A stretch of DNA of 64,000 bases from Galerina marginata (lineage: Eukaryota; Basidiomycota; Agaricomycetes; Agaricales; Galerinaceae). Below the pieces are notes generated by a model. The model made no database searches. It saw only the letters and a program-made list of their open reading frames with translations, and was not told the DNA's origin. The stretch is taken from positions 62,001-126,000 of the forward strand of contig JAECYW010000036.1 of assembly GCA_023014335.1 (NCBI GenBank). Reading direction: 5' to 3'. The translations under genes and the position numbers were made by a program. Each line of letters starts with the position of its first letter. Within the stretch, counting starts at the first letter, position 1. Shown here piece by piece: positions 1-10,816 of the stretch.

Positions 1-2236
1 AGGCGCGGCCGCAACACTTGGCATACCAATGGATGCTTTGAAGAAGCTGACCCGCCGAATGGTTCTTCACTCTTTTTCTATCTATAAACCGTTACTAAAG
101 TTGTAATAACAGCTTCAGGTTCCCGATGCCTATATTGTATATGGGTCCGAGTTCGCGGAAATCTATCAGCGCGTCACCAACCGATGGGTTGTTGCTCAGA
201 CATTCAATCCTGGTGTCGCGTCCAGTAGTACAGGTCGTCGTTTCCTTCGATCTATGATGCGGCCAGATTTACCATTACTCCCTCGTTATTCATCCGTAAG
301 CCCTAAAGGCTCTTAGTGATCTATTTCAATAACCATTAACGACCTTTTAGGACATATACGAAGCCTGGCGTCTCGGCAACGCCTACCTCAGCGACCGTCA
401 GCCTGCGGTTGTTCTGGACTCGGCCTGGGAGTCCGTAGCACTCCTTCGCATTCACAGTAGGCGTCGAGAGTACGTGGGCATAGAAAGTTCCATGTACGCG
501 GGCTATTCTGCCGCTGCGTTGGAAGTGGAAGGGACGCGGACCTTGGCCCCGGCCGTTTTGGTGGACTCTGGATCAGCTTGTGATTATGCGTTGTAGTCAT
601 ACGGAGCCAATTCTCGTCCTTAGTCAAATACAATTATCATCCTGTTCTTGTTAAATTATCATTTAAGAGGCTTGGGTTCCATCCGGGACGTAGTCAAACG
701 ATCTTGCTACATGTCCCTACACTTTTCTTTTGCTACCATTCTTGACAATGAGAAGGAGTTCTTCCTTCTCGCCGCGATTATTGATCACACACGCGCCGAC
801 TTAGTCTATGACGACGCTACGCAAGCTATCTTGGATGCTGCCGATGCTCGTCGCGCTGCTTTCTGCGAGCTGGTGGCCGCCGCGGCGCCACTTAGAACGG
901 ACTTTGTGCCTCCCATCGATGCTCTCGTAGCGTGGACCGAAACCTTTGTGCGTATCTGTTGAAGCTTTTGACTTCTGTTTGACTCAATCCCGTCTCGATT
1001 AAAGCTCCAATTTCCTGCCGAATTGATAGAATTCGGTACCCCCGTCGCGCTACACTTCCTGGGGATAGCCAGTCAATGGGTTTACTTGATCAAAGCTCGC
1101 GCGCGCCCGGGAGTTGCTGAAGTCGCGGTCCAGCGTCATGTGTCCCACGCCGCGGGGGGCATGCTAGAGATGATGGTAGAGCCCAGCATTCCTACCTTGA
1201 AGGTCGCGGACGAGGTATGCTTCTCTTTTGCTCGGTCTCTTTTTACACCTTCTGATTGTCTGGGATCAGACTCTTCAAGCGGTCTGGATGACCGGAAACT
1301 TGTCGTACCATTCCGCTTTCAACTTCGCGCGCTCAGAGGCTGACGAGCAAGCAGAGATGTGTTACGTTAGGGCGATTGGGTGGGCAGTTAACGAGCAAGC
1401 CTTGCGGTTCCCCGTCCAGCATCATCCCGCTCTTCGTCCCTTTGCGATGGATATGTCCCAGGAAACTCCGTCTGATTAAACACGATTTCTGTATTCCTGT
1501 TATAGAATTACTGGCCGCGGCCCAAAACTATAAATTTGAGACTATTTTGCCGCGTCCACTATCTTCTTCGAAAAGACCAATGCCAGCCTTTCTCAGTGCT
1601 GAAGATAGCGCTCCGTCTTCCTTCTACGAGCCCGCGCTGCCCGATTGCTTGCTCGTTCCTCAGGCTCTCTTTAGAGAAGCGTTTGCCGCGGCTGGTAATG
1701 CTGCGGGCAATTTCACTTTCGATGCCCTCTACGATCTTTCCAATGCCTTGGTGTGTACCTTGTTGCCGCGGATCCTATTTCTGTGGCAACCCAAAACTGA
1801 CTTATACTCGTCTAGGCCTCAGTCGGTTCCCCGCCTATAGTCTACGGGACCGCCGTGGCGGACACATACATCGAGGTTTACACCGTCTGGCTACAATTTT
1901 CGGAATCCCTTCGGTCCTTCGAGTTGATCCCACCCGCTTTCAAGTCCCTCATGCTCTGTCCTGAGGTCCCGCGTCTTCCTCAAACATTTGGGGTACGCGG
2001 TCGTTACTCTCGGTTATCTTTTTCTGATCGCGATTTTTCGTCATCAGGGTCTCCACGCGGTCTGGCAAATTCGAAACATTGATTACCAGAAATTTCAGAA
2101 GCGCGTTAGTGAAGAGGAGTACATGCGATGCAACTTCCATCGCATTCTCGAGTATGCTGAGCTGGAGAAGACTTTTCGACCTGTTCGCGACTTCTACCAC
2201 CATCCTGAGGCAATAACCGGAAGCATCCTAGTCTAG
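1..2236 (+). CDS. Unknown intron-rich protein, 5' end outside the window
   Basis: I do not recognise the function. Exons read as one chain: 1-61, 119-295, 351-592, 668-951, 1030-1214, 1270 to about 1470, about 1506-1742, and later exons ending at a TAG at 2234-2236. Introns of 55-82 nt have GT donors and AG acceptors, and phases agree for the first six exons; the junction near 1470/1506 is uncertain. Exon 3 encodes a tract with YEAWRLGNAYLSDRQPAVV and RIHSRRREYVG, and exon 6 begins TLQAVWMTGNL. No membrane segment or catalytic motif is evident. The coding DNA is very rich in CGCG, like the retroelement ORFs on the other strand from 3970. I infer that it may be cargo of, or an old part of, the same repetitive element. 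It could instead be a host gene beside an insertion. Confidence 0.55.
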
Positions 2237-2447
2237 ATGATGTGTATCAGATGGTTCCGTTAATGTGATCAGTGATCGTTTCTATATCGGGGTAACGAAT
2301 TTCCAATAGTGGTAAAGCGTCCGATCAAATGACCCGCCTTTATTATGTTGGCGCGTCGCGATAGCGTACGCGCTATTGCGTAGCTACTGCGTACGCCATT
2401 CATGTGTTATTGCTTACGTCCTGTCTCTTACGAGACTGGTCATGTAG

Positions 2448-3876
2448 ATGACTTTTAGGCTCTATGCAGTGTACACAGTGAAGCGTAGACGCTCGATTTT
2501 TCCTGAACGGTCCGCCCTGCCGCGTCGCTTTTGCCAGACTATAAGTTCAACTGGGCGTCCACCTGGGATTCCCTACCCAATCTTTCCTATAATGCGCGCC
2601 GCACTTAACCCTTCCTTAGAGGATGCCGTTAGGCAAACCTTCTATATTATGCATCACACCACCCCCGAGTCTCCTCACGACATTAAGTCTATAGGTAGCC
2701 TTTGGAGTGGTTTGATCGACGCGGCCAAGTACATTGTGAGCCGCGTCCCCTTTCATTTCTTTTCTATACTAAAGTAACCTTTATCTTCCTCAGTCAGGTT
2801 GGGTCGAACAACCTTACCAGGTCCAGGAGGCCGGTAAAGCCGCTAGGGACATCCCTTTCGGTATACGCCGCGCCTTTCAAGACTACAAGAAAGCTTATCC
2901 GACCAAGTTCACCGAGTACCCCCAGGAGTATCGTCTTATGGCTCGACTCTGCAAGATCATCCAGGAGATCAGGGATAAACCTGCTCCCCCGGTAAGCCTA
3001 GTTGTTTCTTCAATCCCTGCTTGTTGCTAAACTTTGTTTATCCTGTTTCCATTAGACGAACAAGCAGCTTAGCCGCAATGGACTTGAACGCGGCATGGAC
3101 AGAGACGAAGACCAGGTATCTAACTTATTTTTCTTGCCGCGGCCTCTCACTAAAGAGGATTGATTTTTAGGACGACTCCGAGGAGGTAAAGCTCATCCTC
3201 CCTGGTACATTTGTTACCACTCTCTTGACGCGCGCGTTCCAGGCTATGGTGGTGGACGACGAGGGCGGGCCTGGTGGTAGTCAACCACCTGCCGCGTCTG
3301 GTGGAGATCGTACTTTGCGCTTCAAGAAGAAGCAGACCCCTACCAAGGTACGCAACCCACCTCGCTCTTTCGTCCATCAGAAGAAACCTAAGCCTGGGCC
3401 GCGTCCACAAGTCTGCGGAGAAGCCTCGTGCCGACGTGAGTTTACAACTCTTCTTTTATTGTGGAACCGATACTTAAAGGCTCCTCACTTTCCGTAGACC
3501 ACAAAGTCCAACCCTGCCCCTTCCTCAAAAAGGTCAAAGCCGAGTCATCCCGTCGCCGACGGTAAGTTAACAATCTTTACTTTTCCCTATCTTTATTCTA
3601 AACCCTTCCTTAGGGGCGCCCCATGCTGAGCTATCAGCTGGGATGCTCCAAGAGGCTTCTGAACTCGCGTCGTCCAGTGCTCTTCCGACTGATCGGGAGG
3701 GTATTGACCGTCAGATCGCGATGTTGAACGGAGATTTAGGTGACTATGCTTATAAGGTCGCCTATAATCTTCGTCAGCGCGAGATAGCTTTGGCCGAATT
3801 GACTAAGCTTAAAGAAGCTCGCTTATCCATGGAGGTCCCAATTGAAGTCGAAGAGGAGGTGGTTGAGGTTAATTAA
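2448..3876 (+). CDS. Unknown seven-exon protein with C-terminal coiled-coil-like region
   Basis: Function not recognised. The model has consistent phases throughout: exons 2448-2735, 2794-2991, 3056-3115, 3171-3347, 3412-3435, 3498-3561 and 3614-3876, giving 357 aa from the ATG at 2448. Introns are 53-64 nt with good signals, for example GTAAGC...TTAG and a TACTAA branch site in intron 1. The middle is basic and Pro/Lys-rich. The last exon (REGIDRQIAMLNGDLG, then QREIALAELTKLKEAR) is helical and charged, like a coiled coil, and ends in an acidic tail. The stop codon lies only about 93 bp from the stop of the convergent pol frame. Just upstream, 2364-2396 holds two copies of the palindrome GCGTACGC. 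Codon choice is CGCG-rich like its neighbours on both strands, suggesting a shared origin with the retroelement; this is inference. Confidence 0.6.
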
Positions 3877-3969
3877 AAACGACGCGTCCATGTCTAGGTT
3901 TTTCCCATAGTAGACTAGTTCTTCTACTTAGGCACTTTTTCCTAAATATCAAGCAAATTTTTGCCCGCG

Positions 3970-6900
3970 TCACTTTACTCTTTCTGCCTCGTCTTCTTCC
4001 GCGTCTGAATCCTCAGCTAAATGGACTTTGTCTAACGCGTAATCTCGTCTCTTTGGCTCAAAGTCATCTTCTGGGCCATTGACTATCTTAGCTAGTCCTT
4101 CTTCTGATATATCAATAAGATCCAAGATGTTGTCGGGTACCTTAATACGTTCGCGGGCGAAATAAGGTACTACCCTAAAGGCCCCTACTTTATTCTGCCA
4201 GACTGCCCCGTCCATTTCTGAGACAACATAAGAACCGCCGCGGGTCCGTCTTATGACTATCATTGGGCCTAAATAACGCGGCTTCATCTTACTATCTAAA
4301 TTGTCCTCGACTAGCGTATTTCTTACTAGCACCAGGTCTCCTGGTTCGAAGTTATAGTCTTTAATGACAGCTTCGTTATCTTTCTCATAGCGTAGTAATT
4401 TTTCATACTTTTGCTGATCTATTCTGCCGCGCATTTGTTCTATATGGAGCCGGTGCTTGGCTAATGCTTGGGCGCGGAACGCAACTAGTTCTTCGTGGCT
4501 CATCACACCTGTCGGTGGTTTGACTAACCAAGTTGCTTCTTTCACATCTAACGGTAGGATGGGATTAGCACCCGTTATCATAAAGAATGGTGAACACCCT
4601 AGTCGTTTCCGTATAGTGACGCGGTCAGCCCACATCACATATGGTAGAAACCAGAACCACTTATGGACGTTCTTTTCCCCTAGTAACTTGTATAACATTT
4701 GCCTGACGTCCCAGTGAGGTCGTTCAATTGAGCCATTAGCTTGTGAGTTATAAGGCGAAATCCTAATCCCTTTAATGCCATATTTCTGCTCAAGCCATTT
4801 TATCGCGGCGAGGAACGCAGGCCCGTTATCCGTTACAAACTCTACCAAGCAGGCCCATCTACAAATGATATCTTCCCAGATCCACATTCCAATAGACCGA
4901 CCGTCATTTTTCTTTAACGCGCGTCCCTCCATCCAGGAAGTCATCGCGCAGCGTCCGTGAGCAATATAAGGACATCCATTAGACGCGGGCGTCATATGCA
5001 TCACATCCGCGTGCAATGTCTGGAAGATTGACGGCGTATGAGTAATGACTGGCTTTATCTTTAACATAGTCTTCTGACGTTCTTGGCATACGTGGCAAGT
5101 CTTGATAAACCAATTGACGTCTTTCTCCATTTCTGGCCACCAGAACCTCTGTATTAGTAACTGATTGGTAGCATAGAAGCCTCGATGACCAACATGGTCG
5201 TGTGCCGCGGTCAACATATACATCCTTCTTTTCTTTTCTACGTATAACCTATGCTTGGCTTCCTGTCCTCTATGGTACAGTCGTCCCTCATACATTATAA
5301 AACGGTTTGCAAATCTGATAAACTGTGTGTACTCTTTTTCTTTCAAGCCCGCGGGCCTGAACCTTTTATTATTGAACCACTTCAGAACCCAAGATATCCT
5401 ATTATCCTGTTCTTTAGCGCTAGGAGTCCGATGTAATTCTGGGTACGCGCCAGACTTATTCTTGAAGTCAGTCTCGTCTGGTAGGGCTAGCACATTAACT
5501 AACTGTTGTACCATGTCGCGTCTTTCGGGTCCCAATTGTACACTATTAGTGGTCAAATAATTTTCTAGTTGATCCTTTTCTTGCAGTCGGAAGATGTCAG
5601 CCTCTGCGAGCTCGGCCGCAAAGCAATCCACCGACTTTGCAATGCCTTTGAAGTGACCTGGCGTTTCTTCAATGTCATCTACAAAGTCTACTATAGGACG
5701 CGGCAGCGGGTCGGTTACCTCTGCTAATTCTATGCGAGGTCCTACTCCAGCTTGAATAAACACATTATCCACTATGGCTTGTGTGAATCCTTTCCTATTA
5801 TCTATTTGATCCGCGAACTCCTCAATCGGTCTTAACGGCGGATCATCAGGATTTGCTATTTCTATTTCTACCGGTCCCGAAGGATCGTCGTCGTCATTCT
5901 CTGTCTCCGGTGGTTCGGGATCATTAGGCTGGCGGTGGCGCCGCGACAATCCGTCAGGGCCAAAAGTCTTCCCCGCCTTGTGACGTAGAGTAAAATGAAA
6001 CAGCCCAACTTGCTCTATCCAGCGGTTAATTACCGCGTTAGGCATCATGTCCGGATTATGTAGCATTCCCCCTATGAACTGCGCGTCCGTTTCCACTATC
6101 AGCTTCCTGACTCCTATTAACCACTTCTTATTCTCAGTCAAAGCTCTCTTTAATCCATACAGCTCTCGTTTTGGTTGTGAGTACCGCGCCTCCTGATCAC
6201 TTAGTGTGATGGAGCCGAATTTTGCAAAACGATGCTTCTTGGGATCATCCTTATCTTCCTGATAGATGTAGTACCCCACCGCAATATATGAAGTGTCTAC
6301 AGCTAAAACAACTGCCCCTTGTCCTTCGTAATCAATGGGTTGGAGCGCGTACGAATTTCGCACTCCATCTTTTAGCATGGCCATACTCTTTTCTTGATCG
6401 GGACCCCAAACAAATGGAGTGTCGAGCCGCGTCAACTTTTGAAGATGCCGCGCCCGCTCCGCGTAATTGGAGATATACGATCTGAGTACGCCCGCGGTCC
6501 CTAAAAACGCTCGGACATCGGACAGGTCTTTACACGGGCCCCAGTCCTCTATGACCTTGATACGTTCAGTAGTAGGTTTTCGTCCATCCATGGTACACAA
6601 GTGCCCGACAACAGTGATTTCGGCCGCGCAGATAGTCGACTTAGTACCAGAGAAGGTTCCACCACAGTACTTCATCCGTTGTACAATTCTGTTTACATTC
6701 TGTATGTGCTCCCATACAAACCTTCTAATTCCTGCATTTTCTGGTATAGTTTCATATGATCCGTCCTCCAGCTTGTATCGTGTTTTGGGGCCGCGGACGG
6801 GCACATCATCTATGTAGGGTATCGTGCAATGCGGAATTTCCGGCTGTAGAATAAAAGTCACATCATCGTGGAATATTGGCACAGAGTTTGTCCAACCCAT

Positions 6901-7866
6901 AGGTAGTGTTACCAAACGCATTGCCCCGTAGGGCGTCTGAAAAGTAGTGAGGTCGCGGCTTGACTCGTCAAGTATCCGCTCGTCATATCCTACATATAAA
7001 TCAAACATGCCTCCACAGGCGCGGCCCGCGAAATGGGTGGCTAAATCTTCTGTAGCCGGTGGCAGACCCGAATGCGCGATGGTAACTGCATTCAAAGGTT
7101 CCAGACTGTGTACTATCCTTAGACTTTTTCCATCCTTCTTTACTACAGTAAACCATCTAGATCTAAATGACGAGTTCGACGGCTCATAGACTCCTGAGTC
7201 CCTTTTTGACTTGATTATTTTACAAACCTCGTCGTATAGTCCGGGAGGTATGGGAATATTTTTATATACCCAAGGAGTGTGTTCTACGGTAGGGATGACT
7301 ACGGGAGGGAAGAAATCTTCCCTAAATTGTCCGCGTTCAGTGTCATCCCAAGCAAAAGCGCCGTTCTGCTCCATCATAAAATGGTGGACCAGTTTTCTTT
7401 CTTCTGGGAGTAAGAAATCACCGTCGTGTACCTTATCAAATGCCTGTTGTCGTTCCGCGGTATACCGTCCAGTGGGAGTAAACTCAGGTGGGTGCGTACT
7501 TAACTTCGGCATATTTTCTAACGGATCTCCCTTAATTTCTCTCTTGATTCTAAATTTTTCGGGCAATTCAGCATAGACAGGTTTTACTTTCTGAGCTACA
7601 GGCTTGTATTTCTTTCCTAAGAAAACCGACGCGGCAGGTCCAGAGGACGCCGAGAGCACTTCTCCTTGCTGAAAGAAAGCCTGCACTTTTTCCTTGTCTG
7701 ACTTGTCTATGTCGTCTTCGTGTATTGCCGCGGCTAGGAAGGCATTCCTAACACCTTCATCTGAAAACTTCTGTCCTTTCGGTTCAGCATATCCTGCAAT
7801 GGATATAGTCTGAGTTTCTTCATTCAATTCGAACAACAGCGCTACCTCTCCTTGATCAGGGATCAA
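3970..7866 (-). CDS. Ty3/Gypsy pol: reverse transcriptase, RNase H, integrase
   Basis: Makes and inserts the element's DNA copy. In order: reverse transcriptase with TLPMGWTNS and the catalytic YIDD box (about residue 350, near 6804-6816); RNase H with AVDTS, RELYGLK and VETDAQF; an integrase HHCC zinc finger (HVGHRG ... CHVCQERQ, about residues 890-940); an integrase core with [14 protein letters not shown] and the acidic residue in GSIERPH; and a C-terminal GP(M)IV segment resembling the GPY/F module. The frame has no stop over about 1,298 codons, so the copy is probably young. There is no ATG at its 5' end: position 7866 is a TTG, and the frame is open back through 7888 into the end of the protease ORF. 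I infer that it is made as a fusion after a -1 shift from the protease frame rather than started independently. Confidence 0.93.
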   Translation of the reverse strand: MIPDQGEVALLFELNEETQTISIAGYAEPKGQKFSDEGVRNAFLAAAIHEDDIDKSDKEKVQAFFQQGEVLSASSGPAASVFLGKKYKPVAQKVKPVYAELPEKFRIKREIKGDPLENMPKLSTHPPEFTPTGRYTAERQQAFDKVHDGDFLLPEERKLVHHFMMEQNGAFAWDDTERGQFREDFFPPVVIPTVEHTPWVYKNIPIPPGLYDEVCKIIKSKRDSGVYEPSNSSFRSRWFTVVKKDGKSLRIVHSLEPLNAVTIAHSGLPPATEDLATHFAGRACGGMFDLYVGYDERILDESSRDLTTFQTPYGAMRLVTLPMGWTNSVPIFHDDVTFILQPEIPHCTIPYIDDVPVRGPKTRYKLEDGSYETIPENAGIRRFVWEHIQNVNRIVQRMKYCGGTFSGTKSTICAAEITVVGHLCTMDGRKPTTERIKVIEDWGPCKDLSDVRAFLGTAGVLRSYISNYAERARHLQKLTRLDTPFVWGPDQEKSMAMLKDGVRNSYALQPIDYEGQGAVVLAVDTSYIAVGYYIYQEDKDDPKKHRFAKFGSITLSDQEARYSQPKRELYGLKRALTENKKWLIGVRKLIVETDAQFIGGMLHNPDMMPNAVINRWIEQVGLFHFTLRHKAGKTFGPDGLSRRHRQPNDPEPPETENDDDDPSGPVEIEIANPDDPPLRPIEEFADQIDNRKGFTQAIVDNVFIQAGVGPRIELAEVTDPLPRPIVDFVDDIEETPGHFKGIAKSVDCFAAELAEADIFRLQEKDQLENYLTTNSVQLGPERRDMVQQLVNVLALPDETDFKNKSGAYPELHRTPSAKEQDNRISWVLKWFNNKRFRPAGLKEKEYTQFIRFANRFIMYEGRLYHRGQEAKHRLYVEKKRRMYMLTAAHDHVGHRGFYATNQLLIQRFWWPEMEKDVNWFIKTCHVCQERQKTMLKIKPVITHTPSIFQTLHADVMHMTPASNGCPYIAHGRCAMTSWMEGRALKKNDGRSIGMWIWEDIICRWACLVEFVTDNGPAFLAAIKWLEQKYGIKGIRISPYNSQANGSIERPHWDVRQMLYKLLGEKNVHKWFWFLPYVMWADRVTIRKRLGCSPFFMITGANPILPLDVKEATWLVKPPTGVMSHEELVAFRAQALAKHRLHIEQMRGRIDQQKYEKLLRYEKDNEAVIKDYNFEPGDLVLVRNTLVEDNLDSKMKPRYLGPMIVIRRTRGGSYVVSEMDGAVWQNKVGAFRVVPYFARERIKVPDNILDLIDISEEGLAKIVNGPEDDFEPKRRDYALDKVHLAEDSDAEEDEAERVK

Positions 7867-7880
7867 TTCCTCAAGGTGAT

Positions 7881-7889
7881 CTAAAAAGC
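7881..7889 (-). promoter_or_regulatory. Putative -1 slip site at the protease stop codon, entering pol
   Basis: The protease frame ends GCU UUU UAG and pol is in the -1 frame reading GGC UUU UUA GAU. A tRNA-Phe on UUU can move back one base and re-pair perfectly with UUU while the stop codon waits in the A site. This is a weaker, one-tRNA version of a slip site. Termination and reinitiation is an alternative. Confidence 0.4.
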
Positions 7890-9065
7890 CTGAGCCTTCT
7901 TCCTCTGAAGGACATCCGGACTCTCGCCGCGGCGATAAGTAGGTAGCACAGCTCTGTTATTGCTATTGGGATCGTTAATTACAATCCGTTGATCCCCATC
8001 GTCGCTGTTCTGTACCGTGCTGCTAGTTAGCACATCAAATGGTCGGCCTAGCAGGACGCGGTAAGCGGGATTTTTAATGATGTGCACTTGTAGGTACACT
8101 GTAACCCCTCCAAACTGGAACGCGACATTTTCTGCTAGTCCTAAACTTTTCTCGACTGACCCATTGGCGCTTTGCATGTTAATAGTGATATTAGGATTCC
8201 AAGTTAAACCCATTTCTACCGCTATAGCTTCTGCCATGGACACTATCTGTGACCCACTATCTACAATAGACTCTTCTTGTCCGATATTATTGATCTTCGG
8301 ATAGAGAGATCTCAGAGCATAAGTGTCGCGCGCCACATAGACTTCTTTGGGTACCGCGCCATCATGGGTTTGAGCAAATTGTAGGTACGGATCCGACGCG
8401 ACTTTCAGATCAGGTCTCAGACTTTGGTCGTTAAGTATGCCAGCCAGCATATAATTAGATACTGGTAGCTGATCTACTGTTAGACCTGTCTCGATCTCCC
8501 TACTGCGCGCGTCTTCTTCCAACAATTCCTCCATGAGTACCGGTTTCCGTGTTTTAGTGACGTTCCTTTTCAGCGCGTCGCGAATGTTAGGCGCGTTACC
8601 CAAAAGGTTTCTCAAAGGGATGGACACTGATAAATCCAATATCTCTTCTAGAACCTTTTCTGAATCCGCCTGTTCTTCCACTGGCGCTTGGGTTTTGTAG
8701 GACGGTCCCGGACGCGGCACTTCCTCACTGGTCGTTGGTTGAGGCGTTCCAGTGGGTCGTTGGACTGATTTCAAAGGTGGAACATCTACGTAAGGTAGCT
8801 CCTTAGGTTTTATTATTGCCTTAGGGAGACTCTCCTTTGTCGATGTCCTCTCTTTGACTTTCTTTCCCGGCCGCGTCGGTTCACGACGTACTTCTGCTAC
8901 TTCTTCTTCTTCGCTGTCGGCCTCTTCCTCAGCTTCTGTCTCATTGTCTATCTCTTCGCGGGCTGCATTTCTTTTTGCAAACCTAACGCTTCGACTGTTC
9001 TCCGGGGGTTTCGTTTTGGTTGACTTATCCGCTGGTCTAGAAGAGGAAGTCGCCACCCCCTTCAT
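7881..9065 (-). CDS. Retroelement protease frame (retropepsin-like)
   Basis: A 394-codon frame between gag and pol, in the -1 frame of gag. About the last 150 residues form a retropepsin-like domain: the catalytic triad reads VDSGSQ near residue 266 and the conserved later element reads [10 protein letters not shown]. The N-terminal half is charged and low complexity, with acidic runs and a Pro-rich stretch, and looks like a linker or nucleocapsid extension. An ATG exists at 9063-9065, eight bases after the gag stop. The frame is also open upstream across the gag stop, so it can be reached by a -1 shift at the heptamer at 9077-9083. The frame ends in TAG at 7881-7883, itself inside a U-rich slip site. 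The protease would cut the Gag-Pro-Pol fusion. Confidence 0.85.
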   Translation of the reverse strand: MKGVATSSSRPADKSTKTKPPENSRSVRFAKRNAAREEIDNETEAEEEADSEEEEVAEVRREPTRPGKKVKERTSTKESLPKAIIKPKELPYVDVPPLKSVQRPTGTPQPTTSEEVPRPGPSYKTQAPVEEQADSEKVLEEILDLSVSIPLRNLLGNAPNIRDALKRNVTKTRKPVLMEELLEEDARSREIETGLTVDQLPVSNYMLAGILNDQSLRPDLKVASDPYLQFAQTHDGAVPKEVYVARDTYALRSLYPKINNIGQEESIVDSGSQIVSMAEAIAVEMGLTWNPNITINMQSANGSVEKSLGLAENVAFQFGGVTVYLQVHIIKNPAYRVLLGRPFDVLTSSTVQNSDDGDQRIVINDPNSNNRAVLPTYRRGESPDVLQRKKAQAF

Positions 9066-9070
9066 CGAAC

Positions 9071-10771
9071 TTACTGAAAACCCGACTGAGACGAGGTCTG
9101 GTCCGCGGCTTCTGCCCTAGCGAATTCAGCCCTTGTTAACACCCTATCGACAGCATCTCTGCCATACTCTTGAGAGAGGAGTGCTAAGTGTCTCGCGATC
9201 TCCGCGTCACTTGCCAACCGATCATGAGCTTGAGTGTAGAAGACGTCGTAGTCTTCGTCCACATCTTGGAAGAAGCCCGTTTGTGGTGCGGGTTGTCTCG
9301 CCGGAACCGCTGGTCTGCCGCGGTTCTTGAACTCAATCACTTCTTTCATTGTCTTGTTTCCGTCTAACGGTACTAGGTCGCCGTTAGGTAGTCGGATTTT
9401 ATTTGTCTCATTCCGTACTACCCAACCATAGGAAACATGCTTACTAGCATGTGGACAATCACCAATGCGATGACCCGTCTCCCTACAGTAGAAACAGATA
9501 TTTCCATTGGAATCGCGGCCCATGTACGCATTGTTCCTGTTGTACATTCCCGGTGGATTAGCTGGTGGTCCGTTAAACGGAGTAGGAGTAGGCGCCCGTT
9601 TCAGTCCATTTATCGCGTTGAACATTTGATCGAGCCGCGTCGATATGTCCTGCGTTGTTCGAGCTTGGAGTTTAACGGAATCTTGTAAGGTTGCCATTCC
9701 TTCTTCTAGCTTTGGGATTGCTTCCTTATCATAAGACGCGTCCGGTCTACCATAGGCCGCGGCAGTTTCGTTAGTGCCGTACCGACTTCCTGACTGGTAG
9801 TTACGTTCCGCGACTATTATCGCGGCATCGATCACATCGTTAAGAGTAAAGCGATCCTCGTTCCTCTTTCGCTCGACGGTACCATCAGGCGCCGTTGGCT
9901 TAGTCCTGTCACTGAGAAGGTCCAGCCTATCTTCGATACGCCTTACAAACTCTGGATGAAGACAAGAATAAAATTTTAAAACTAGTTCCCGGTTAGACAT
10001 TAAAGCTGGAGGCGTTAGAAGTTTAGCAGCCTCGGCACAGAAGGACCTTTTCAAACTCAAGAGTTCTTCTAGGTTTTCCTCTCTGATGCGCCTGCCACCT
10101 CCCTTCGCGCGAATTATCTTTTCCAACCTCTCTAGCGAGCCTGTCTCTAGGGCCGCGGCCTCGGGGTAACTTTTTATAATTTCTTTCTTATAATCTTCCC
10201 AAGTTCCTGGTTCTTTGTAGGAAGCAAACGCCTGCCACTCAGACTCTGTTACGGCTGTCGCGTACTTTCCTAGGAGCTTTTTCTTTTCTGCGTCGTCTTC
10301 TATCTTATTTGTTTTGTACAAGTCCTCGATCCTACTAATAAATCGTAGTAGTTCCGATGGCTGGTCTTCGTCGAACTTGGGCGCGTCTCGCGAGCCCGGG
10401 ATTGGCATAGTCATTTTGTCTGAACTTATTATGGGTTCTGGGACTACGTCGGGTATTGGGTTGACTGTACTTTGTGCTACAGTTGATGGTGTTGTTAAAG
10501 CGAGTGCAGAGGTGGACCTGATTATATCTTCAGGTTCTATACTGGCTCGTCTTTGTTGGTGATCCAAATTAGCTTCGATCCGCTGTCTATAGCGTTCCTG
10601 AGCTGGATTTTTAGGCTTGGCTGGTTTAGATTTACTAACGCTTGGTAGCTTGTCCTGATACGGAACTACGGGTCTATTAGAATTGACTGTGGTTCTCGTT
10701 GGTCGCCGGACAGTTACGGTCTGAGGGACTTGACTTGTGGTCGCGGCACCTTCAGTACTTTCTTGCTCCAC
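9071..10771 (-). CDS. Retroelement Gag with CCHC zinc knuckle
   Basis: Structural capsid and nucleocapsid protein. The central part (PKFDEDQPSELLRFISRIEDL onward) matches the usual Gag/retrotrans_gag layout, with helices and a TWEDYKKEIIKSYPE segment. Near residue 440 there is a clear CCHC zinc knuckle, CFYCRETGHRIGDC. The N-terminal 115 residues are Pro/Thr/Arg-rich. Position 10771 is a GTG, not an ATG. The frame stays open further upstream to a TGA near 10816 without any ATG, and the first in-frame ATG lies at the start of MTMPIPGS. The true start therefore needs either that internal ATG, a spliced leader exon, or a non-AUG codon. The frame ends in TAA at 9071-9073. Confidence 0.88.
   Translation of the reverse strand: MEQESTEGAATTSQVPQTVTVRRPTRTTVNSNRPVVPYQDKLPSVSKSKPAKPKNPAQERYRQRIEANLDHQQRRASIEPEDIIRSTSALALTTPSTVAQSTVNPIPDVVPEPIISSDKMTMPIPGSRDAPKFDEDQPSELLRFISRIEDLYKTNKIEDDAEKKKLLGKYATAVTESEWQAFASYKEPGTWEDYKKEIIKSYPEAAALETGSLERLEKIIRAKGGGRRIREENLEELLSLKRSFCAEAAKLLTPPALMSNRELVLKFYSCLHPEFVRRIEDRLDLLSDRTKPTAPDGTVERKRNEDRFTLNDVIDAAIIVAERNYQSGSRYGTNETAAAYGRPDASYDKEAIPKLEEGMATLQDSVKLQARTTQDISTRLDQMFNAINGLKRAPTPTPFNGPPANPPGMYNRNNAYMGRDSNGNICFYCRETGHRIGDCPHASKHVSYGWVVRNETNKIRLPNGDLVPLDGNKTMKEVIEFKNRGRPAVPARQPAPQTGFFQDVDEDYDVFYTQAHDRLASDAEIARHLALLSQEYGRDAVDRVLTRAEFARAEAADQTSSQSGFQ
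9077..9083 (-). promoter_or_regulatory. Putative -1 ribosomal frameshift heptamer between gag and protease
   Basis: Read on the minus strand, the last gag codons are TCG GGT TTT CAG TAA. This gives G GGU UUU in the zero frame, which fits the X XXY YYZ rule for -1 slippage and is the same heptamer known from barley yellow dwarf virus. The protease frame is exactly -1 to gag and open across the site. I did not model a downstream stem or pseudoknot. Confidence 0.6.
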
Positions 10772-10816
10772 GCGTTTCTCTTTCGCTTTGCCTTTGCCCG
10801 CTATTTTCTTAAAGTC

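Larger units (their letters stand above)
3970..10816 (-). mobile_element. Ty3/Gypsy-type retroelement internal region (gag-pro-pol)
   Basis: The three intact minus-strand frames in the order gag, protease, RT, RNase H, integrase define a Ty3/Gypsy (metavirid) internal region. I looked for long direct repeats between 10.8-13.7 kb and 1-3.97 kb as LTRs and could not establish a pair. The 3' LTR may lie outside the window, to the left of position 1, if the two plus-strand genes are inside the element. No PBS or PPT was identified with confidence. Confidence 0.85.

Noticed and set aside
7866..7866. Independent start of pol at 7866
   Set aside because: The codon is TTG, and the frame is open upstream into the protease end, so a fusion by frameshift is more likely.
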